Below, piece by piece: positions 18,900-19,013 of a DNA stretch of 19,013 nucleotides (the first letter of the stretch is position 1; each line of letters begins with the position of its first letter). This DNA comes from Obelidium mucronatum (taxonomy: Eukaryota > Chytridiomycota > Chytridiomycetes > Chytridiales > Chytriomycetaceae). The stretch spans positions 1 through 19,013 of the forward strand of contig JAIVFH010000458.1 of the NCBI GenBank assembly GCA_025765595.1, read 5' to 3'. A model generated the notes under the pieces. That model did not search any database. It saw only the letters and a list, made by a program, of their open reading frames with translations, and was not told the origin of the DNA. Both the position numbers and the translations under genes were made by a program.

Positions 18900-19013
18900 A
18901 TGCCTTCATCCCCCACATCTGCCAACTACGCGTCTACGCCTCCTGCCTTTCGCATCGCATACCACCAACCTATCTCGCTAGTTGTGTAAGCAAATTTCTC
19001 TTTTATTTACAAC
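18900..19013 (+). CDS. Probable first exon of a further gene, cut by the window end
   Basis: ATG 18900 follows an A-rich CAAACAAACAAAAA leader typical of fungal 5' UTRs. It opens 28 codons (MPSSPTSANYASTPPAFRIA, then YHQPISLVV) that end at a good donor GTAAGC at 18986. The exon would be 18900-18985 with the codon split after its second base. If read through, TAA stops the frame at once, which supports a splice there. The Ser/Thr/Pro-rich start gives no clue to function. Everything after 18986 would be intron. Confidence 0.42.

Noticed and set aside
1..19013. CRISPR array, bacterial operon, ribosomal RNA or integrated virus
   Set aside because: No regularly spaced repeats, no Shine-Dalgarno-linked gene strings, no rRNA-like conserved blocks and no viral hallmark motifs were seen.

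Overview
This window is a compact eukaryotic nuclear locus. It has many short GT-AG introns (46-103 nt), recurrent CTAAC/CTGAC-like branch sites, T-rich stretches near acceptors, AATAAA signals at or near stop codons, and a eukaryotic tRNA-Asn. The gene set (an ABCA-type full transporter, a C2/MHD Munc13-like protein of the fungal Ync13 type, a possible GCR1_C-like protein and a decayed GHKL-ATPase family gene) best fits an early-diverging zoosporic fungus such as a chytrid. An oomycete or other protist is not strictly excluded. No taxonomic search could be run.

Layout. 1-1355 (minus): a heavily frameshifted pseudogene of a GHKL (Bergerat-fold) ATPase-like protein. 1478-1899 (plus): an unrecognised broken coding stretch. 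2131-8522 (plus): a seven-exon ABCA-type transporter. Its first intron carries a roughly 0.7-kb transposon-like insert with inverted terminal repeats, and its C-terminus has an extra membrane module resembling a YccF double repeat. 8678-9982 (minus): a two-exon protein convergent with the transporter, possibly with a GCR1_C-like DNA-binding domain. 10289-10362 (plus): tRNA-Asn(GUU). 10516-14102 (plus): an eight-exon Munc13-like protein (C2, MHD1-like, C2-like, MHD2-like). 14333-18505 (plus): a nine-exon P4-type ATPase (lipid flippase). 18559-18794 (plus): a frameshifted TPR (Sti1/HOP-like) remnant. 18900-19013 (plus): the first exon of a further gene that runs off the window.

The exon chains of the three large genes were built by hand from splice sites, reading frame and family motifs. 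Each sums to a whole number of codons: 1752 aa for the ABCA, 1067 aa for the Munc13-like protein and 1231 aa for the P4-ATPase. These three products all act at membranes (lipid export, vesicle priming, lipid flipping), but eukaryotic neighbours need not be functionally coupled. The most notable single object is the ABCA-YccF-like fusion. The two decayed genes and the intronic element show an accessory, turnover-prone left flank.
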